A DNA stretch of 64,000 bases from Neobacillus kokaensis. GTDB lineage: Bacteria; Bacillota; Bacilli; Bacillales; Cytobacillaceae. Each line of letters opens with the position of its first letter. Within the stretch, counting starts at the first letter, position 1. The notes under the pieces were generated by a model. It did no database searches and was not told the DNA's origin. It saw only the letters and a list, made by a program, of their open reading frames with translations. Shown here in pieces: positions 17,348 through 26,539 of this stretch. The position numbers and the translations under genes were made by a program. Where the stretch lies: positions 290 to 64,289 of the forward strand of contig NZ_BNDS01000016.1 in NCBI RefSeq assembly GCF_014656545.1, given 5' to 3'.

Positions 17348-18433
17348 TTATTTTGCTTTAACGCTGTCAACCTTTAATGTCCAACCAAATGGATCCTCCA
17401 AGGTTCCGAGCTGGATGCCTGTGATGGCGTCATACAGGCGCTGGGATACTTCTCCGATATGTTTCTCGTTAATGACAATCGAATCGCTATTCCAAGTTAA
17501 TTCGCCAACTGGTGAGATAACGGCTGCAGTTCCAGCGCCAAATACTTCTTCCAATTCACCTCGTTCATGCGCTGCGAAAATCTCCTCAATCGAAATTCTT
17601 GTTTCACGAACCGGCACATTCCAATGTTGTAATAATTGAATTACCGAGTCACGGGTTACTCCAGGTAAGATACTGCCGTTTAATTGAGGCGTTATGACTT
17701 CACCGTTTATTTTAAAGAAAATATTCATGCTGCCGACTTCTTCCACATATTTATTTTCTTTGGCATCAAGCCAAAGAATTTGTGCATAGCCGTTTTCCTC
17801 TGCAATTTCCTGAGCCTTCATGCTTGCGGCATAATTTCCGGCAGTTTTTACATGACCGACGCCGCCAATAACCGCGCGGACATACTGCTCTTCAACATAG
17901 ATTCTTACAGGACTTAATTGGTCTCCATAATAGGCTCCTGATGGAGACAGGATGACGAGTAATTTATATTGGTGGGAAGGCCGCACTCCAAGATAGGGTT
18001 CTGTTGAAAAAATAAACGGACGAATATAGAGTGATGTGCCTTCGCCTTGAGGTATCCAATCTTTCTCCACGATGACTAATTGCTTAATCGCTTCTAATAA
18101 GAATTCCTCATCAATTTGCGGAATACAAAGCCGGTCGCAGGAATCGTTTAACCGTTTCATGTTTTTCTCCGGGCGGAACAATTGAATCGTTCCATCACCT
18201 GTCTTATACGCCTTTAATCCTTCAAAAATGGCTTGTCCGTAATGAAAAACCATCGCGGCTGGTTCCATCATAAATGGCTCATAGGGAACAATTTTCGGAT
18301 CATGCCACCCGTTTTCAACATTGTAATCCATCGAGAACATATAGTCGCAGTAATACTTCCCGAATCCTAGTGAAGTTTGGTCTGGCTTGGCCTTTAGCTC
18401 TGTTCTGGGAACAAATTGAATTTCTTGTTTCAT
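17348..18433 (-). CDS. ilvE: Branched-chain amino-acid aminotransferase
   Basis: This 361-residue class IV PLP aminotransferase is of the long BCAT type. The PLP lysine is K196 in [15 protein letters not shown], and the substrate-loop region reads [13 protein letters not shown]. It transfers amino groups between Leu/Ile/Val and 2-oxoglutarate. It is monocistronic, with GAGGTG before the ATG. Downstream on its strand there is a GC-rich hairpin (about 17307-17335) without a good T run. Length matches B. subtilis YwaA/YbgE. Confidence 0.93.
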   Translation of the reverse strand: MKQEIQFVPRTELKAKPDQTSLGFGKYYCDYMFSMDYNVENGWHDPKIVPYEPFMMEPAAMVFHYGQAIFEGLKAYKTGDGTIQLFRPEKNMKRLNDSCDRLCIPQIDEEFLLEAIKQLVIVEKDWIPQGEGTSLYIRPFIFSTEPYLGVRPSHQYKLLVILSPSGAYYGDQLSPVRIYVEEQYVRAVIGGVGHVKTAGNYAASMKAQEIAEENGYAQILWLDAKENKYVEEVGSMNIFFKINGEVITPQLNGSILPGVTRDSVIQLLQHWNVPVRETRISIEEIFAAHERGELEEVFGAGTAAVISPVGELTWNSDSIVINEKHIGEVSQRLYDAITGIQLGTLEDPFGWTLKVDSVKAK

Positions 18434-18612
18434 AGCTGCACCTCATTCTTTCATATTATATAGAAGAGACTACCGTTTTTATGGGGGAAATACAATAGCT
18501 CGAGTTTAAAAGAGAAGCGTTTGTATCCAAATAAAACAAAAATTTACTATTTAGTATAGTTTTTTGTCTAATCTATTAATTTAACTAATATCGTTGGATT
18601 TCAGTAATATAA

Positions 18613-18626
18613 TGGAAGCGCATACA
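18613..18626. promoter_or_regulatory. CcpA cre site before formamidase gene
   Basis: TGGAAGCGCATACA matches the cre consensus (TGNAANCGNWNNCA) at every fixed position. It lies 43 bp before the fmdA start, so carbon catabolite control is likely. Confidence 0.75.
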
Positions 18627-18668
18627 TATTTTACTTCATGTATTTTTAAAAAATGAGGGGGAAATTCA

Positions 18669-19850
18669 ATGCCAAAAACTATGTTCAAGATTGATTTAAG
18701 TAAACCGATGGAGGAGCAGCTTCATCCTGGTCATAATCGGTGGCATCCGGATATTCCTGCGGCTTTTTCTGTTGACCCAGGAACTTCATTTCGGTTGGAA
18801 TGTAAGGATTGGACAGACGGGCAAATAAAAAATGACGATAATCCGAATGATATTAGGGATGTGAACTTAGCACGCGTTCATGTGCTAAGCGGTCCTGTTT
18901 ATGTAAATGGTGTGGAGCCTGGAGATCTATTAGTTGTTGATATTTTAGATATTGGTGCTTTTCAAGGGGATGAATGGGGATTTAATGGGATTTTTGCGCG
19001 TGAAAATGGCGGAAGCTTCTTAGTAGACGAGTTTCCAGAAGCCGCTAAGTCAATTTGGGATTTTGAAGGGATCTATACTACATCTAGACATGTACCCGGG
19101 GTGAAATTCGCAGGTATTATGCATCCGGGGCTCATAGGTGTGGCTCCTTCTATGGAACTGTTGCAAAAGTGGAATGAAAGAGAAAAAGCACTAAGAGAAA
19201 CAGATCCAAATAGGGTCCCGGAACTAGCTACCACTCCAAACCCTGAGGCGGCCGTATTAGGAACACTTAAAGGGGCGGAGTTCGACCGTGTCGCCAAGGA
19301 AGGTGCTAGAACCGTACCCCCAAGGGAAAACGGGGGCAACTGTGACATTAAGAATCTATCAAAGGGATCCCGAATCTACTTTCCGGTATTTGTAAAAGGT
19401 GCCAAGCTTTCTGTCGGCGATCTTCATTTCTCACAAGGAGATGGTGAAATCACCTTCTGCGGGGGAATTGAAATGGCGGGCTGGATTGACTTGAAGGTTG
19501 ATGTTATTAAAGGCGGTATGGAAAAATATAAAATAACTGAAAATCCTGTCTTTAAGCCGGGTCCTGTTGATCCTCATTATTCAGATTATCTAGTGTTTGA
19601 AGGCATTTCTGTAGATGAACGTAATGGAAAGCAGCATTATTTAGATGCGAATCTTGCTTATCGAAGAGCATGTTTGAATGCGATTGAATATTTAAAAACA
19701 CTTGGATATACGGGCGAGCAGGCCTACATGATTTTGGGTACGGCACCGGTTGAAGGAAGAATTAATGGTATTGTGGACATTCCTAATGCCTGCTGCACAA
19801 TAGCGATTCCGACACAAATTTTTGATAAGGATATTCTGCCGAAGAAATAA
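18669..19850 (+). CDS. fmdA: Formamidase (acetamidase/formamidase family)
   Basis: The 393-residue protein matches formamidase along its length. It has the family N-terminus HPGHNRWHPDIPA, the HPGLIGVAPS stretch, and the RENGGNCDIKNLSKGSRIYFPVFVKGA region carrying conserved Asn/Cys/Asp. It hydrolyses formamide to formate and ammonia, probably for nitrogen scavenging. AGGGGGAAA precedes the ATG. It forms a two-gene unit with an FmdB-type zinc ribbon protein, and a perfect cre site lies upstream. Confidence 0.92.
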   Translation: MPKTMFKIDLSKPMEEQLHPGHNRWHPDIPAAFSVDPGTSFRLECKDWTDGQIKNDDNPNDIRDVNLARVHVLSGPVYVNGVEPGDLLVVDILDIGAFQGDEWGFNGIFARENGGSFLVDEFPEAAKSIWDFEGIYTTSRHVPGVKFAGIMHPGLIGVAPSMELLQKWNEREKALRETDPNRVPELATTPNPEAAVLGTLKGAEFDRVAKEGARTVPPRENGGNCDIKNLSKGSRIYFPVFVKGAKLSVGDLHFSQGDGEITFCGGIEMAGWIDLKVDVIKGGMEKYKITENPVFKPGPVDPHYSDYLVFEGISVDERNGKQHYLDANLAYRRACLNAIEYLKTLGYTGEQAYMILGTAPVEGRINGIVDIPNACCTIAIPTQIFDKDILPKK

Positions 19851-19869
19851 ATAGCAGGGGAAGGATTAC

Positions 19870-20145
19870 ATGCCTAGTTATACATTTCATTGTCCTAACT
19901 GCGGCGAATTTACTTTATTCTTTAAGTCGATGGATGGAAATCGGGAGCAAGCAGCCTGCCCTGATTGTCAGTGTGAATCAGGCAGAATCTATTTTGCTCC
20001 GAATCTTTTTTCCTATTCAAAAGAAGTCCGGACCCGAATTGAAAGAGGAATGGAGCCGCGCCGGATGACACGAGGAGAATTAGGGCCCAAACAAGCGAGG
20101 AGAAAGCAAGCAACAGCCAATCGCCCATGGCAGGTGGGGAATTAA
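19870..20145 (+). CDS. fmdB: FmdB-family zinc ribbon protein
   Basis: The 91-residue protein has two CxxC knuckles (CPNC near residue 8 and CPDC near residue 32) forming an FmdB/CxxC zinc ribbon. A basic Arg/Lys/Gln-rich tail that could contact nucleic acid follows. It starts 20 bp after fmdA. FmdB-type proteins are named as regulators of formamidase/acetamidase operons, but their mechanism is not established. The unit ends at a strong terminator. Confidence 0.85.
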   Translation: MPSYTFHCPNCGEFTLFFKSMDGNREQAACPDCQCESGRIYFAPNLFSYSKEVRTRIERGMEPRRMTRGELGPKQARRKQATANRPWQVGN

Positions 20146-20150
20146 ATTGA

Positions 20151-20197
20151 AAAAGAGACACTATTAGCTTTTTAGAGGCTAGGTGTCTCTTTTTTTG
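20151..20197 (+). terminator. Terminator of fmdAB
   Basis: AAAAGAGACAC pairs with GTGTCTCTTTTTTT. Confidence 0.9.
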
Positions 20198-20438
20198 TGA
20201 ATCTTCATATCGCCCTATTGTAACGGAATCCACATTTCAGGAATAATAATCTTGGTTAGGTCGCAACGGTGAATTTTTCTGCCTCTAGCCTCTATGGTCG
20301 CGTAGAACCTTTTTACGTGAACGAAACCTGTAAACTTTTTCAGTCTGTAGTCACATAGGTTGTAAACTATGTATGAACCATCCATAATGAAATAATACAG
20401 GGAGCAGCATCATTGCTTTTTTGGAAAGGGTGAATGAA

Positions 20439-20891
20439 ATGGACAAATTTATGAAGAGAGCGGTTGAGCTTGCGGTCGAGAATGTTCGGGAAGGCGGCCA
20501 GCCATTTGGGGCAGTGCTTGTGAAGGAAGATGCGATTCTATCAGAGGGTGTGAATGAACTGCATAAAGCGTTTGATATTAGTGGACATGCGGAATTATTG
20601 GCAATCCGCCGAGCACAGGAACAATTGCAGACAAATGATTTGTCCGGCTGTGTCGTATATGCGAGCGGCGAACCTTGCGCCATGTGCTTAACTGCGATGT
20701 ACTTTGCAGGGATTAACAAGGTCTATTATTGTGCTTCTGTAGAGGATGCCGCTGAAGCAGGATTGGGGAAATCAAAAGCAATCTATGAGGATCTAAAAAA
20801 GGAAAAGCCGGAAAGGGCCCTTCCTATGGTCCAAATGCCATTGACAGAAGTGCAGATTAATCCGATGAAGCTTTGGAAAGAGAAGTTATAA
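20439..20891 (+). CDS. Guanine-deaminase-like nucleoside/base deaminase
   Basis: The 150-residue protein of the CMP/dCMP deaminase fold has zinc motifs HAE (in SGHAELLAIRRA) and PCAMC. The DAAEAGL segment is characteristic of GuaD-type guanine deaminases. It probably converts guanine, or a related aminopurine, to the keto form plus ammonia. The ATG at 20439 is preferred over a TTG 18 bp upstream because GAAAGGG lies before it. The upstream 240 bp contain no riboswitch I can recognise. Next to formamidase it adds to a nitrogen-scavenging theme. Confidence 0.8.
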   Translation: MDKFMKRAVELAVENVREGGQPFGAVLVKEDAILSEGVNELHKAFDISGHAELLAIRRAQEQLQTNDLSGCVVYASGEPCAMCLTAMYFAGINKVYYCASVEDAAEAGLGKSKAIYEDLKKEKPERALPMVQMPLTEVQINPMKLWKEKL

Positions 20892-20993
20892 AATTGTTTT
20901 GAAATAAGTTGAAGGTAACAAATTAATTTTGCAGGGGTAACAGCAAAAGGGATAGTGACTGGGGATTACTTGTTATGAAAAGGCAACAGTGAT

Positions 20994-21104
20994 TTAGTCG
21001 TCCTCCTCATAAGCTTCTGTTGTCGTATCCCTGCAATCCCAGCATTCAGCCCGCGTTCTCTCCATAATCGATAACTCCATTCCACAGGAAATACAGATAT
21101 CCAT
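20994..21104 (-). CDS. 36-residue double-CXXC mini-protein
   Basis: This short ORF starts with MDICISCGMELS and carries CISC (4-7) and CWDC (21-24), with an acidic end (YEEDD). AAAGGAG lies 8 nt before the ATG. Two CXXC pairs in so short a chain predict a single zinc knuckle. No family is recognised. Confidence 0.65.
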   Translation of the reverse strand: MDICISCGMELSIMERTRAECWDCRDTTTEAYEEDD

Positions 21105-21423
21105 AGTAGAAGCTCCTTTCTATAAAAAAATATGAATACCAATATATATGTTTGGTAAAATAGTTATATTCTTATATTTGGAAAAACGTGCAAATGGGAT
21201 AGTTTAAACTAGGGGACAAATGAAGCAGGAGAGAACTGGGGGACCCTTGCTTTTCTTCATCTTTTTAATAATTTTCCTATTGGTTTGTAGATTAGTCTAT
21301 TATGGGTGGTGCCTGGTATTTCTTTATACTTTCAGCGAAATCACCAGACAATACTTTTTCCATCATCAGCACATCGCCCATATTTTCTCAGCGTCAATGC
21401 TATCTGGTTTTGCTGATTTTATA

Positions 21424-21460
21424 CAAAAATAGCGGCACCTTCTTTAGGAAGGTGCCGTTG
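21424..21460 (-). terminator. Terminator of Tyr-rich protein gene
   Basis: GGCACCTTC / GAAGGTGCC is followed on the minus strand by a TATTTTTG run. Confidence 0.8.
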
Positions 21461-21464
21461 CAAT

Positions 21465-21698
21465 TTAATCGTGATTAAAGTCATAATCATAATCATAATC
21501 GTAGTCGAAACCATTACCATTGTTATTGTTATCATCATACCAAGGATGCGGATAATACCCGCCTGGTCCCGGATAGTAATATGGCTGATAATAAGGATGG
21601 TAATGATACGGGTAGTAATAAAGCCTTGGGTTATAAGGGATATACTCCTGATACCCATGCATTGGACTCACAGTTTGTAACGGGAATTGATGTTGCAA
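21465..21698 (-). CDS. Tyr/Pro/Asn-rich small protein, spore-coat-like
   Basis: The low-complexity protein contains a YYYPYHYHPYY block and ends in an Asn run and alternating Asp-Tyr. Such composition is typical of Bacillus spore coat or crust proteins. I prefer the TTG at 21698 because GGGAGG lies 8 nt before it (77 residues). An ATG at 21749 lacks a ribosome binding site. A terminator follows. The coat role is inferred from composition only. Confidence 0.55.
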   Translation of the reverse strand: MQHQFPLQTVSPMHGYQEYIPYNPRLYYYPYHYHPYYQPYYYPGPGGYYPHPWYDDNNNNGNGFDYDYDYDYDFNHD

Positions 21699-21985
21699 CA
21701 GTTTAACCTCCCAATGGATTTTAATCCTTCCATAGCCAGAAGGCCACATTTTAAAATGGAATGATGATGCTATTGTATTCAGTCAACTTTTTCTGGAGCC
21801 TGTTCGCACTGCGATGTGCATTCGCGATCTTTTATAGATGTGTGTGTGCCTGACACTGCATGCAATTTTAACAATTGGTGTCAGGCACCAGAGGATCCGT
21901 CTCTTCCCTGAGTTGTTCCTTTGAAACTAAATTTGTTCTATTTCGTATAAGATAGTACAAAGTGTACAAGGAGTTGTATGTATTT

Positions 21986-22366
21986 ATGTTTCTAGCTGAA
22001 CTTCAGCAGGACGAGAGAGAAGCCTTTTTAGAATTGGCTGCTTTTATTGCTAAAATTGATGGAAGTGTATCCGTTTTTGAAACCTCTGTTTTGAGCAGAT
22101 ATAAAAAGGAAATGGAGCTTGAGGATTATAAGGAAAAAGGTCTGTCCATTGATGAAATTCTAACGAGTTTCAAAAGTGAACGTTCTAAAAATATTGTCTT
22201 AGCTGAACTTTTCCAGCTAATCTATGCAGATGGCGTTTTTCATGGTCAAGAAAGCGAAGTTGTAAATTTAATAAAAAACAACTTCGAGTTCAAGCCAAAT
22301 GAATTCGGAAGCTTCAAAGCTTGGATTGATAAGATTAAAGAGTTATCTGTACCTTATAAGGAATAG
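21986..22366 (+). CDS. TerB/DjlA-like helical protein
   Basis: The all-helical protein of 126 residues has two acidic turns typical of TerB-like domains: AKIDGSVS near residue 23 and YADGVFHGQE near residue 82. These resemble the metal-binding Asp-rich turns of that fold. The ATG at 21986 is 12 nt after AAGGAG, slightly long. No partner genes of a ter operon are present, so the role is unknown. An inverted repeat covering its stop codon (22362-22391) may end transcription. Confidence 0.6.
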   Translation: MFLAELQQDEREAFLELAAFIAKIDGSVSVFETSVLSRYKKEMELEDYKEKGLSIDEILTSFKSERSKNIVLAELFQLIYADGVFHGQESEVVNLIKNNFEFKPNEFGSFKAWIDKIKELSVPYKE

Positions 22367-22391
22367 TGAACGGTGTCAGCACTGTTCACTA
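22362..22391. repeat. Inverted repeat at gene end
   Basis: ATAGTGAAC and GTTCACTAT form perfect 9-bp arms around GGTGTCAGCACT, a variant of the dispersed GGTGTCAGGCACC word. No T run follows, so intrinsic termination is uncertain. Confidence 0.7.
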
Positions 22392-22562
22392 TGAACACGA
22401 GAACCATCTCCGTGCTTCAAGAGGGAATTATGTAATAATTGGGACTTTTCTCTCTATTGTTTTTTACTCTTTTTTCCTACTATGGATAGAGACCCCATAA
22501 TAAAAGGGAGGAGGTTTCTATTATAGAGGGGGTAAAATAATATATAGAGAGAGGTCTGGAAA

Positions 22563-23690
22563 ATGAGTTTATCAGTTTTTAAGAAAATAAGTCTATTAAC
22601 AGCAATGATGCTTCTAGTGTTTTCATCCTTTGCTTTTGCTGCAACCAACCCAGGCGGCCCTTCCACAAATGGCCAAACCAATATCAGTTCAACTCTATCA
22701 TTTGCGGATGTGGTAAAGATTCTTGGTGATATTGAGCATTCCAGCAAAGGGAAGGTAGAAGTCTTTACTCTGGACAAGTATGGTAAATCAGAAGCAGGAA
22801 GAAGCATTTATGTCGCGAAAGTCGGAAATGGTCCTGAAAAAGTTTGGATTCAGGCTCAAATACATGGAAATGAAAAATTAACGACAGAGGCCGCGCTTGA
22901 ACTTTTAAAAACATATGCCAGCAGCAATAATAAAGAGGTCCAAAAAGTATTAACTGAGGCTACCCTCTATTTTATTCCAATGTACAATCCAGATGGAGCG
23001 GAAATGAATACCCGCGGAACGAAAATTATGTCAACCGGCAAACTGCTTGATTTGAACCGGGATTGGACCCTTGATGGCTTTGCCGGAAAGGAATCGCTGG
23101 TGGTTTACAAATATTGGGCTGATTTGAAGCCGGACTTTGCCATTGACCTGCATCATCAAGGACTGAAACAGGTGTACGGAACTAACGAAGCGACATCCTT
23201 CTCCTTAGGAATTTCGCTTGCTCCTGATGGTCCGACATTGCCGTCTTATAAAAACTATAACGATGTAACGCGGCAAATGCTTGCTTACGTATATGACAAT
23301 ATGAAGGGGTATGGATACACACATATCGACCGCTATCAAATTGTTGATTCGGCAAAACAAGTTGGATACGATATCGATATTAAAGGCGGTGTTGTATCAG
23401 CCATGATGATGGGCCTGAACTATAAAGGGCTAAATCCTGATAACCACAGCCATCCAGCCGTATTTTTCGAGACAAAAGGAAATACAAGTGAAGGAAGTCT
23501 CGGACAAAAATCAAATGGCTATTTAACAAAGCAAAATTATCTAGCTTTGAAATCTCTAATCTATGGTTATGTCACAGGGGAAATTCACGAGGTTGACCCG
23601 GACCACTGGAATGACATCCCGGCGTATCCGCTGGCAGGGTATTGGACAGATTACAATGGAATTGTTCCGGTCGGTGCATCGGGGTATTAA
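22563..23690 (+). CDS. Secreted M14-family zinc carboxypeptidase (paralogue)
   Basis: The 375-residue protein has a signal peptide ending near AFAA (residue 27). M14 residues are H101 and E104 in HGNE, a His in DLHHQG (196-200) and probable catalytic E303 in FFETKGN. LDLNRDW contains the substrate-binding Asn-Arg pair. The motifs sit at nearly the same positions as in the peptidase at 2972-4024, so the two are paralogues. It is monocistronic with a strong terminator and presumably processes peptides extracellularly. Confidence 0.87.
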   Translation: MSLSVFKKISLLTAMMLLVFSSFAFAATNPGGPSTNGQTNISSTLSFADVVKILGDIEHSSKGKVEVFTLDKYGKSEAGRSIYVAKVGNGPEKVWIQAQIHGNEKLTTEAALELLKTYASSNNKEVQKVLTEATLYFIPMYNPDGAEMNTRGTKIMSTGKLLDLNRDWTLDGFAGKESLVVYKYWADLKPDFAIDLHHQGLKQVYGTNEATSFSLGISLAPDGPTLPSYKNYNDVTRQMLAYVYDNMKGYGYTHIDRYQIVDSAKQVGYDIDIKGGVVSAMMMGLNYKGLNPDNHSHPAVFFETKGNTSEGSLGQKSNGYLTKQNYLALKSLIYGYVTGEIHEVDPDHWNDIPAYPLAGYWTDYNGIVPVGASGY

Positions 23691-23697
23691 TAATTTC

Positions 23698-23760
23698 AAA
23701 AAGAGTGTTTTTCTTAATGACCTTTTACTTAGGTCAGTGAGAAGGCACTCTTTTTTTTTC
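23698..23760 (+). terminator. Terminator of M14 peptidase gene
   Basis: AAAGAGTG pairs with CACTCTTT, with an inner TGACC/GGTCA stem, followed by a long T run. Confidence 0.85.
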
Positions 23761-23833
23761 GGCAGCGAATGTTTCCATTTTTAGGAGAATATATTTTATT
23801 AATACTATGGTGGCATGGGGAAAAGGGGACCTT

Positions 23834-24451
23834 ATGTTTAGAAAAAAATTAATCTACTACATAGATAATCGTCGGTCAAGCTATATGTCATTTTATAGGA
23901 GGGGATGTTTCATTTGTTTGGGCGCCCTGCTAGTAGCTATTTCATTGCAATTATTTTTAATCAAAAATTATGTAATTGACGGCGGGGTCATCGGAATTGG
24001 TATTATTCTATCCCATATTACCGGTCTTCAAATAGGCCTGCTATTGTTGTTATTAAATATTCCATTTTTCTTTATCGGTTATGCCTTCCTGGGGAAACGA
24101 TTTTTCGCCTTAAGCTTTTTCGCTATATTTGTTCTAACAATAGGAACGAATTTACTCGAACCTATACCTGCCATCACTAATAATCCAGTCTTTGTCATTA
24201 TTTTTGGCGGAATTTGTTTAGGATTGGGTGTAGGCATTATCATTCGCTTTGGCGGCTGCCTGGATGGGACAGAGGTTATGGCGATTCTATTTAGTAGACG
24301 TACAAGATTTACTATTGGCCAATATGTCCTTTTATTTAATGTTGTTATTTTTGGAAGTGCCATTTTTATTTTTGGCTTACAAGCGGCAGTATACTCATTA
24401 GCGACTTTTTGTGTAGCTTGTAAGACGATTGATATATTAATAAAAGACTAA
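23834..24451 (+). CDS. YitT-family membrane protein, short form
   Basis: The 205-residue protein has five to six transmembrane helices and the YitT/DUF161 pattern: FLIKNYVIDGGVIGIGIILS near the N-terminus and RFGGCLDGTEVMA in the second half. It lacks the C-terminal soluble DUF2179 domain of most YitT proteins. The ATG at 23834 follows AAAAGGGG. The function of the family is poorly known. A small inverted repeat (about 24452-24474) separates it from the convergent SDR gene. Confidence 0.8.
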   Translation: MFRKKLIYYIDNRRSSYMSFYRRGCFICLGALLVAISLQLFLIKNYVIDGGVIGIGIILSHITGLQIGLLLLLLNIPFFFIGYAFLGKRFFALSFFAIFVLTIGTNLLEPIPAITNNPVFVIIFGGICLGLGVGIIIRFGGCLDGTEVMAILFSRRTRFTIGQYVLLFNVVIFGSAIFIFGLQAAVYSLATFCVACKTIDILIKD

Positions 24452-24472
24452 GGAAGCAGGGGGTTCCGCTTC

Positions 24473-25402
24473 CTAAGACGACATGATCTGGCCGCCGTTT
24501 ACGTGAAGTATTTGTCCGGTAACGAAGCGAGAGTCGTCGGAGGCAAGGTAGACAAAAGTCGGGGCGACTTCAAATGGCTGTCCTTGCCGTTTCATCGGAT
24601 TGCCTGCGAGGGCAACTTGGTCGGCAGAGAAGCTTGATGGAATCAGTGGAGTCCATATGCGTCCGGGAGCAATGGCATTTACCCTGATGCCTTTGTCAAT
24701 AAGATTATGTGCCAAAGCCCTGGTAAATCCAACATTTGCTGCTTTCGTCGCTGTGTAATCCAGCAATTGTTTATGACCATAATAGGCGACCACAGAAGCG
24801 GTGTTGATGATGGAACTGCCGGCTTTTAAGTACGGGAGTGCAGCACGGGTGGTGTAAAAATGGGAGTAGATGTTTACTTTAAAAGTATCGTCAAATTGCT
24901 CATCGGTAATATCCAGCAGGCTTGCTTGCTGAAATTGGATTCCGACATGGTTGCAAAGTACATCAAGTTTGCCGAATGTTTGAATCGTTTTTTCGACAAT
25001 ATGGATACACTGCTGTTTTTCTCTAAGATCCCCCGGTAATAATAAACACCGCTGCCCCAGTTCTTCAATCCGCGTTTTGGTTCGATTGGCATCCTCATGC
25101 TCATCTAAATAGGCAATGGCAACATCAGCGCCTTCTTTCGCAAAAGCAATCGCGGCTGCTGCCCCCATGCCGCTGTCTCCTCCGGTAATCAGCGAGACTT
25201 TTCCTTTCAGTTTTCCGCTTCCTTGATAATTTGGATTCTCGATAATTGGCCGCGGTACCATTAATTTTTCAACGCCCGGCTGGCGAAGCTGACGCTGTTC
25301 CGGAACCGTGATGGGAATATCTTCATAACGGGTTATTTTTCCATAGTGGGGGTACATCGGGTAATCCTGATTCGGCGGCGTCTGGTGATGATCATTAGTC
25401 AT
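24473..25402 (-). CDS. SDR oxidoreductase of the general-stress type (YhdF/YdaD-like)
   Basis: The 309-residue protein has a 45-residue Pro/Tyr-rich N-terminal extension before the SDR core, as in YhdF/YdaD-type enzymes. The cofactor motif is TGGDSGMG, the catalytic pair is YTATK, and the C-terminus reads [12 protein letters not shown]. The usual NNAG motif is NHVG here, a visible deviation. In B. subtilis such enzymes belong to the sigma-B stress regulon. A GGGAAT lies before the start, but I see no matching -35, so sigma-B control is unproven. Confidence 0.85.
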   Translation of the reverse strand: MTNDHHQTPPNQDYPMYPHYGKITRYEDIPITVPEQRQLRQPGVEKLMVPRPIIENPNYQGSGKLKGKVSLITGGDSGMGAAAAIAFAKEGADVAIAYLDEHEDANRTKTRIEELGQRCLLLPGDLREKQQCIHIVEKTIQTFGKLDVLCNHVGIQFQQASLLDITDEQFDDTFKVNIYSHFYTTRAALPYLKAGSSIINTASVVAYYGHKQLLDYTATKAANVGFTRALAHNLIDKGIRVNAIAPGRIWTPLIPSSFSADQVALAGNPMKRQGQPFEVAPTFVYLASDDSRFVTGQILHVNGGQIMSS

Positions 25403-25543
25403 GGTGAGCCTCCTTTAAAAAACATATTCCCGTTACTGTATGTAATCTGGGCAGGTCAAGTGCCTGTCATACTGCTTGTGTACGGGCTCAATGCTGGGGG
25501 AAGTGGAATAGTGTAAAAAAAGAAGTTCTAGGAGGTTTTTGCT

Positions 25544-25720
25544 GTGCAGTATTATTATCAATTGAGCCGTGAAGCAAAGTTATTGTTAGTAAACGATTCA
25601 AAGGAAAAGGAGGAGGTTGTCTATAATTCTAATCAGCAGCCTGTGAAAATACCGCTAATTGGCCCGCGTCCGCCATATTATGCGAATCCAAGGTATGAGC
25701 CGTATTATCCGGTTATATAG
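25544..25720 (+). CDS. Small Tyr/Pro-rich protein
   Basis: This 58-residue ORF starts at GTG 8 nt after TAGGAGG. It has an N-terminal QYYYQ, a Lys/Glu middle, and a C-terminus rich in Pro and Tyr (RPPYY, YEPYYPV). The composition resembles small spore-associated proteins and the Tyr-rich protein at 21465. No family is recognised. The ribosome binding site and clean frame make it likely real. Confidence 0.55.
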   Translation: MQYYYQLSREAKLLLVNDSKEKEEVVYNSNQQPVKIPLIGPRPPYYANPRYEPYYPVI

Positions 25721-26052
25721 CATTGGTGGAGGTACTGTTTTTAATAGTGACGTTTCAGAGACTGGTTTTGGTCTACGTGCCCCCGAACGGTTAGTTTTTT
25801 TTAGCAATTTGGGTCACGTAGAGCCTGTCTACGAGAGTATTGGTGCTTGACCCTTGATGTGCTAAAGCATTAACGCACCAGGACTCAGGCATTTACATTA
25901 AAGGTCATTCTTTTTACTATTTGTGCAATTTGGCTTATAATAACCAGAAATGGATAAAGATTCACAATGAATAAAGTTATTAAATAAACAACTTTTTAAG
26001 TTGTCTTTTTGTGGGTTCATTGCAAAAAGAATTAACAAGCGGGGGAAGATTA
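25721..26052. other. Intergenic region with no recognised feature
   Basis: These 332 bp lie between the small Tyr-rich gene and the PhnA-like gene. I see no coding frame with a ribosome binding site, and no riboswitch or repeat. Confidence 0.4.
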
Positions 26053-26394
26053 ATGAGTCAATTGCCGAATTGCCCAAAATGTAATTCAGAATACACCTAT
26101 GAGGATCGAGGCCTTTTGATTTGTCCAGAATGCAGTCATGAATGGGCTTTTGGACAAGCATCGGAAAATAGGGAAGATGAAAAGGTATTCAAAGACGTAA
26201 ATGGAAATGTCTTAAATGATGGTGATACCGTAACAGTTATCAAAGATCTTAAAGTAAAAGGGAGTTCATCCGTTTTAAAACAAGGCACCAAAGTTAAAAA
26301 CATCCGTTTGATTGATGGGGACCATGATATCGACTGCAAAATTGACGGATTTGGCGCAATGAAGTTAAAATCGGAATTTGTTAAAAAAGGGTAA
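26053..26394 (+). CDS. PhnA/YjdM-type zinc ribbon protein
   Basis: The 113-residue protein has an N-terminal zinc ribbon (CPKC near 8, CPEC near 26). A C-terminal SH3-like PhnA domain follows ([25 protein letters not shown]). The length matches YjdM. The name comes from E. coli phn loci, but the protein is not needed for phosphonate breakdown; its biochemical role is unclear. The ATG at 26053 fits GGGGGAAG. It is monocistronic with a terminator. Confidence 0.88.
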   Translation: MSQLPNCPKCNSEYTYEDRGLLICPECSHEWAFGQASENREDEKVFKDVNGNVLNDGDTVTVIKDLKVKGSSSVLKQGTKVKNIRLIDGDHDIDCKIDGFGAMKLKSEFVKKG

Positions 26395-26404
26395 ATACGT
26401 TCAA

Positions 26405-26443
26405 TAAAAAAGGAAAGCTGCTTATGACCAGCTTCCTTTTTTT
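26405..26443 (+). terminator. Terminator of PhnA-like gene
   Basis: AAAAAGGAAAGCTG pairs with CAGCTTCCTTTTTTT. Confidence 0.85.
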
Positions 26444-26481
26444 ATTTTCTCAGAGAATTGAAATTAATATCTTTTAGTGCT

Positions 26482-26496
26482 GTTTAATTATTAAAC
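26482..26496. promoter_or_regulatory. Palindrome before alpha-galactosidase gene
   Basis: GTTTAAT-T-ATTAAAC is a perfect 7-1-7 inverted repeat about 45 bp before the gene. It is a candidate operator; AT-richness lowers confidence. Confidence 0.4.
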
Positions 26497-26539
26497 GAAA
26501 TATTATAGGAGTAAAAAACGTTGTTGGGAGTGGATTATT

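Noticed and set aside
17104..17361. 85-codon plus-strand ORF between ilvE and the ger operon
   Set aside because: It covers the ger promoter region and antisense ends of two genes. No ribosome binding site or family is seen.
20230..20438. Possible purine riboswitch before the deaminase gene
   Set aside because: I could not find the conserved junction and loop sequences of the purine aptamer. Only scattered short repeats are present.
21220..21432. 70-codon hydrophobic ORF on the plus strand
   Set aside because: The ribosome binding site is poor, the frame overlaps the terminator of the minus-strand neighbour and there is no recognisable family. It could be real but is not supported.
25403..25500. 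Sigma-B promoter before the stress-type SDR gene
   Set aside because: GGGAAT is present but no GTTT-type -35 lies at the right distance.
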